NCBI GenBank assembly: GCA_025928735.1
Contig: JAICIW010000059.1
Location: 1-9,159 of the forward strand
Length of the DNA stretch: 9,159 nt
Origin: Rhodanobacteraceae bacterium
GTDB lineage: Bacteria > Pseudomonadota > Gammaproteobacteria > Xanthomonadales > Rhodanobacteraceae
Direction of reading: 5' to 3'
Part shown: piece by piece, positions 6,910 through 9,159 of the stretch
How the letters are laid out: each line of letters opens with the position of its first letter
Position numbering within the stretch: the first letter of the stretch is position 1
Made by a program: the position numbers and the translations under genes
The notes under the pieces: model-generated
What the model saw: the letters and a program-made list of their open reading frames with translations, nothing else
What the model was told of the DNA's origin: nothing
Database searches by the model: none

Positions 6910-7371
6910 GTGAAGATCAAATTCCTGTCCTCGTTCCTCGTCGTCGCCGCGCTGAGTCTTGCCGGCGTCGGCATCGCGGTTGCGCAAAATGACAACGGCG
7001 TGCTGGTTCGCTCCGACGGCATCTATGTCCGCTGCGATCAATGCGGCACGATCGAGCGCATCGATCAGAACATCAGTCAGGGTGGCAGCCATGGCACGGC
7101 CGGTGCGGTGATCGGTGCGATCGCCGGCGGCGTGCTCGGCAATCAAGTGGGCAAGGGCAAGGGCCGCAAGGCAGCCACGGTCGCCGGCGCGGTCGGTGGC
7201 GGGTTTGCCGGTCACGCGGTCGGCAATCGTGGCGGCACGCACAACTACCTCGTGCATATCCGGATGGGCAATGGCAGTTACGCGAATGTGCAGGTCGCCG
7301 ATGCCAGCAGCCTGCGGATCGGCGACTTGGTGCAGGTGGATCCGAGCGGAAACATCACGCGCATTCGCTAG
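6910..7371 (+). CDS. Exported glycine-zipper 2TM protein
   Basis: This encodes a 153-residue envelope protein. The signal peptide (KIKFLSSFLVVAALSLAGVG) ends at AVA-QN. A CDQC pair at C42/C45 is next. A glycine zipper spans residues about 62-106, two Gly/Ala-rich membrane-type segments separated by a basic GKGKGRK turn. A soluble C-terminal beta domain has phrases such as VQVADASSLRIGDLVQV. The zipper resembles those of SlyB/PcP-like and OsmB-like proteins, which associate with the outer membrane and are often stress-induced, but there is no lipobox cysteine, so it is not a lipoprotein. GTG 6910 was chosen because GGAGG (6901-6905) lies 4 bases upstream and the signal peptide begins there; an open frame from 6823 adds only unlikely residues. 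The CxxC pair could be redox-active or metal-binding; function unknown. It is flanked by intergenic regions and likely transcribed alone. Confidence 0.85.
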   Translation: MKIKFLSSFLVVAALSLAGVGIAVAQNDNGVLVRSDGIYVRCDQCGTIERIDQNISQGGSHGTAGAVIGAIAGGVLGNQVGKGKGRKAATVAGAVGGGFAGHAVGNRGGTHNYLVHIRMGNGSYANVQVADASSLRIGDLVQVDPSGNITRIR

Positions 7372-7687
7372 CGCTCGGGTACTTCCGCGTTCGAAGCGCG
7401 CATCGACGAACCGGTGTAAGGCAAAAGAGGCCCCGCACTCGGGGGTCGGAGAGTCGCGTCGCGCCGCGCGTGAAGGGTCTTCGCTTGCCCGAACGTCCAT
7501 CCGCATCGAGCGCACGTGACGTGACGGGGTGCCGCCATCCGGCGTATCACCGCCTGAATTGCAGCCATGACCGAGCCGGCGGGCCTTGGCGGATCTTTTT
7601 TCGATGCGGCAAAACGGCCTTCCGTCGACGTCGGTTGTGATAATTCAGCAAGTAAAAACAATAACTAATACGATATACATGATGTTG

Positions 7688-7714
7688 AATCGCGAACCCG
7701 CCGCAAATCGCGAA
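7688..7714. repeat. 9-bp direct repeat upstream of the undA-like promoter
   Basis: AATCGCGAA occurs twice, at 7688-7696 and 7706-7714, with starts 18 bases apart. Each copy contains the palindrome TCGCGA. The pair sits just upstream of the predicted -35 element (7724), where an activator would bind. No regulator family is assigned. Confidence 0.5.
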
Positions 7715-7723
7715 ATTTTGTGA

Positions 7724-7751
7724 TGGACTTCCCACGAACAAAGCGTAAAGT
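7724..7751 (+). promoter_or_regulatory. Candidate sigma-70 promoter of the undA-like gene
   Basis: TGGACT (7724-7729) and TAAAGT (7746-7751) are separated by 16 bases, each matching four of six consensus positions. The imperfect boxes, AT-rich upstream DNA and adjacent direct repeat fit an activated promoter. It would give a leader of roughly 230 bases before ATG 7992. Confidence 0.4.
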
Positions 7752-7808
7752 AGGGCCGCAGCCAACCGGTTAGCAGGGGTTCGTGGGGAAACATGGTGAG
7801 ACACGTCA

Positions 7809-7908
7809 GCAGGTTACCTGCGCCTTCGCATGCAGTTTTGTGGAGACCGGTCACCCCAACGTACTCACGCGTATCTTGCAAGTCCCGGCCGCCGATTGGT
7901 TGAACCAA
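7809..7908 (+). promoter_or_regulatory. Cluster of dyads in the undA-like leader
   Basis: Two perfect 13-base inverted repeats, GCAGGTTACCTGC (7809-7821) and TTGGTTGAACCAA (7896-7908), flank a 14-base dyad with one mismatch pair around GACCGGTC (about 7844-7857). An 8-base palindrome AACCGGTT lies at 7764-7771. They could be operators or short RNA stems. None resembles a riboswitch class I know. Confidence 0.35.
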
Positions 7909-7991
7909 AGCGCAGCAGCGAAGCCGCCCTCGTCTTCGTTCCATCGATTGATGAGCTGTGCGAAAACTCGACCTGACCCGAGGAGATCATC

Positions 7992-8774
7992 ATGAGTGTG
8001 CGTTTCGAGCGTACCGGTCCGTTGACCGAATTGAGCAGCTACCCGCAGTGGGCGCAGGACATGGTTGGTGAGTGCGATATCGTCAAGCGGACGGTCGTGG
8101 ATCACGAACTGTGGCGTGAAATGTGTACCGGTGAGCATCCGGAAATCACGCAGCGGTTCGTGGTCGGTGCATGGCCGGCGATCGAGCGCTTCCCCTGCTA
8201 CATGGCGCGCAGCCTGTTGAAGACGCGTTACGGGCGCAGCGAAGGTGAGGACAACGCGCGCCGCTGGCTGGTCCGCAATATCCGCGTGGAGCAGAACCAC
8301 GCCGAATACTGGTTGAACTGGGCCGAGGGCGCCGGCGTGTCGCGCCAACAGGTGTTCCACGGCCAGTTGCCGCCGGGCACCCAGGTGCTCGCCGACTGGT
8401 GCGAGCAGGTCAGCACCGGCGACACGCTGGCGGCCAGCCTCGCCGCCGTGAACTACGCGGTCGAAGGCGCGACGGGCGAGTGGTCCCGCATCCTGTACGA
8501 AAGCGAGAGTTTCGCGGCGCAGTACCCGCAGCCGACCCGTCGCGGCAGCCTGCGCTGGCTGCAGTTGCACGCGGCCTACGACGACGAGCACCCGTGGGAA
8601 GCGCTGGAACTGGTCTGCGGATTGCTCGGCCCTTCGCCCCGCCCGGCCGAGGTCACCCACATGGCCGAGTGCATCAAGCGCACCTACGTCGCGATGCGGA
8701 TTCTTGGCGACCGTTCGGTCCAGCCCTCCGGCAAGCTGGAAGTGGCCGAGGACTACGAGGTCGTCGCAGCCTGA
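7992..8774 (+). CDS. undA: UndA-like non-haem diiron oxidase (1-alkene forming candidate)
   Basis: This encodes a 260-residue all-helical protein of the haem-oxygenase-like diiron oxidase (HDO) group, often annotated as TENA/THI-4 or iron-containing redox enzyme. Metal ligands can be read directly: E100 and H103 in RNIRVEQNHAEYW, E158 in NYAVEGATGEWS, and H193, D197 and H200 in LHAAYDDEHPWEALE. From memory, Pseudomonas UndA is about 261 residues and uses E101, H104, E159, H194 and neighbours, a constant offset of one, and shares the RTGPL start, the GED.ARRWL.RNIRVE block and the HA.YDD.HPWEALE block. UndA oxidatively decarboxylates medium-chain fatty acids such as lauric acid to 1-undecene with O2 in the cytoplasm. 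The match looks orthologous, but other HDOs (CADD, BesC, SznF types) use the same ligand set, so the substrate is inferred. Ribosome site AGGAG (7981-7985) is 6 bases before the ATG. It has a long upstream region and no operon partner upstream. Confidence 0.85.
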   Translation: MSVRFERTGPLTELSSYPQWAQDMVGECDIVKRTVVDHELWREMCTGEHPEITQRFVVGAWPAIERFPCYMARSLLKTRYGRSEGEDNARRWLVRNIRVEQNHAEYWLNWAEGAGVSRQQVFHGQLPPGTQVLADWCEQVSTGDTLAASLAAVNYAVEGATGEWSRILYESESFAAQYPQPTRRGSLRWLQLHAAYDDEHPWEALELVCGLLGPSPRPAEVTHMAECIKRTYVAMRILGDRSVQPSGKLEVAEDYEVVAA

Positions 8775-8785
8775 ATCCATAACGA

Positions 8786-8802
8786 TTGGTACAAAAATTG
8801 CT
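8786..8802 (+). promoter_or_regulatory. Near-consensus sigma-54 (RpoN) promoter
   Basis: The sequence TTGGTACAAAAATTGCT fits YTGGCACGNNNNTTGCW with 11 of 13 defined positions. The invariant GG (8788-8789) and GC (8800-8801) are at the exact -24/-12 spacing. The predicted transcript start is near 8813, about 33 bases before ATG 8846. It begins 12 bases after the undA-like stop, in the only free space before the sensor gene. No bacterial-enhancer-binding-protein site was identified. Confidence 0.6.
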
Positions 8803-8845
8803 TCTAATGGAGACGCTTATGCGATCGTGACCACCAGCGTTGCTC

Positions 8846-9159
8846 ATGCACCAAGGCTCCTTCCATCCCTTGCGGACTCCCCTGGCCAGGCGCCTGCTGC
8901 CGCTCGCCTATGCATTGGTCGCGGTGGTGGTGCTCATCCTCCTGCTTACCTGGGTCACGGTGCAGGCCCAGATCGCCCTCGCCGGTTATCTCAACGGCGA
9001 GAGCATCTGGTCCAAGTCGCAAAAGCAGGTGACGGTCGACCTGCTGCATTACGCCGCCACCGGCGATGCCGCGGATTACGACGATTTCCAGAAGAACTAC
9101 GCGGTCCTGCAGTCGCTGCGCACCGCGCGCGACATGATCCTGTCGGGACATTTCGACTA
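8846..9159 (+). CDS. N-terminus of a membrane-anchored sensor protein (partial)
   Basis: The first 104 codons of a gene that continues past the window. A basic N-terminus (TPLARRLLPL) leads into one strong transmembrane helix (about residues 19-38). A predicted periplasmic, helical segment follows, with YLNGESIWSKSQKQVTVDLLHYAATGD-like content (residues 49-74) and an acidic stretch. I recall this ESxWSKxQK...YAxTGD pattern as the periplasmic input region of bacterial receptors such as GGDEF/EAL proteins, histidine kinases or chemoreceptors; the output domain is not visible, so class is undecided. No Shine-Dalgarno precedes ATG 8846; TTG 8840 is another start. The better ribosome site GGAG (8809-8812) serves ATG 8819, in the same frame but closed by TGA 8828-8830. 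Downstream of a sigma-54-type promoter, so possibly RpoN-dependent. Confidence 0.7.
   Translation, partial: MHQGSFHPLRTPLARRLLPLAYALVAVVVLILLLTWVTVQAQIALAGYLNGESIWSKSQKQVTVDLLHYAATGDAADYDDFQKNYAVLQSLRTARDMILSGHFD

Larger units (their letters stand above)
7372..7991. other. 620-base intergenic region with an AT-rich island
   Basis: No convincing gene lies here. A 5-bp hairpin (CCCCG-cact-CGGGG, 7431-7444) is followed on the minus strand by a TTTT stretch, so it could end minus-strand transcripts, but no minus-strand gene precedes it. A T6 run at 7595-7600 has no strong stem. Bases 7636-7690 are only about 25% G+C in a surrounding genome well above 60%, which suggests a promoter-upstream or nucleoid-protein binding segment. 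The 3' half carries the direct repeat, promoter and dyads listed separately. Two small open frames (7783-7995, whose stop overlaps the next ATG as ATGA, and 7793-7903) lack convincing codon bias. Confidence 0.6.

Noticed and set aside
7431..7444. CCCCG/CGGGG hairpin after the glycine-zipper gene as its terminator
   Set aside because: Only 5 bp, and the T run is on the minus-strand side, so it does not fit a terminator for the + strand gene.
7547..7804. A minus-strand 85-residue open frame across the AT-rich island
   Set aside because: Codon use differs from the real genes, no ribosome site is evident, and it overlaps the promoter and repeat; not enough to call a gene.
7851..8780. A 309-residue minus-strand open frame opposite the undA-like gene
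   Set aside because: It is the complement of a gene with conserved metal ligands and a good ribosome site; no domain is visible in it.
8804..9151. A minus-strand 115-residue open frame at the window end
   Set aside because: The + strand frame has a clear transmembrane helix and receptor-like periplasmic segment; the minus frame is Gln/His/Arg-rich shadow.

Overview
The window looks like chromosomal DNA of a high-GC, Gram-negative proteobacterium. It contains a lipid-anchored azurin, an outer-membrane barrel, several Sec signal peptides, a periplasmic ATP-dependent DNA ligase and a zinc-ribbon thioredoxin. Gene content and strong G/C preference at third codon positions fit a gammaproteobacterium of the Xanthomonadales type (Rhodanobacter, Dyella or Lysobacter-like). 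That placement is an inference from gene families; no rRNA or species marker is present. I see no tRNA, rRNA, CRISPR array, insertion sequence or phage gene.

Left part (1-2700): the last codons of an unidentified + strand gene, then an exported ATP-dependent DNA ligase (+). Converging on the ligase is a two-gene minus-strand unit: an AI-2E-family membrane permease followed by thioredoxin 2 (trxC), with a 4-base ATGA stop/start overlap.

Middle part (2700-5826): a lipoprotein azurin (+) with all four copper ligands and its own promoter, and a perfect 12-bp-stem terminator after it. A small MAPEG-family membrane protein (+) follows. Two minus-strand genes come next: a cytoplasmic DsbA/FrnE-type CPWC oxidoreductase and, upstream of it, a predicted outer-membrane beta-barrel of the phenol-degradation MetA-like type. 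The barrel gene is divergent from a cytoplasmic M14 zinc carboxypeptidase.

Right part (5827-9159): the M14 peptidase (+), a small exported glycine-zipper protein (+), and then a 620-base non-coding stretch with a strikingly AT-rich island, a 9-bp direct repeat, a plausible promoter and several dyads. This stretch leads into the most interesting gene, a haem-oxygenase-like non-haem diiron oxidase (7992-8774) that closely resembles UndA, the medium-chain fatty-acid decarboxylase that makes 1-undecene. Immediately after it is a near-consensus sigma-54 promoter, then the N-terminus of a membrane sensor protein that runs off the window.

Most genes are independent housekeeping or redox-envelope functions; thiol redox (TrxC, DsbA-like, a CxxC glycine-zipper protein) and copper redox recur. 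I find no clear multi-gene novel system. The best leads are the UndA-like enzyme with its complex upstream region and the sigma-54-type promoter behind it.
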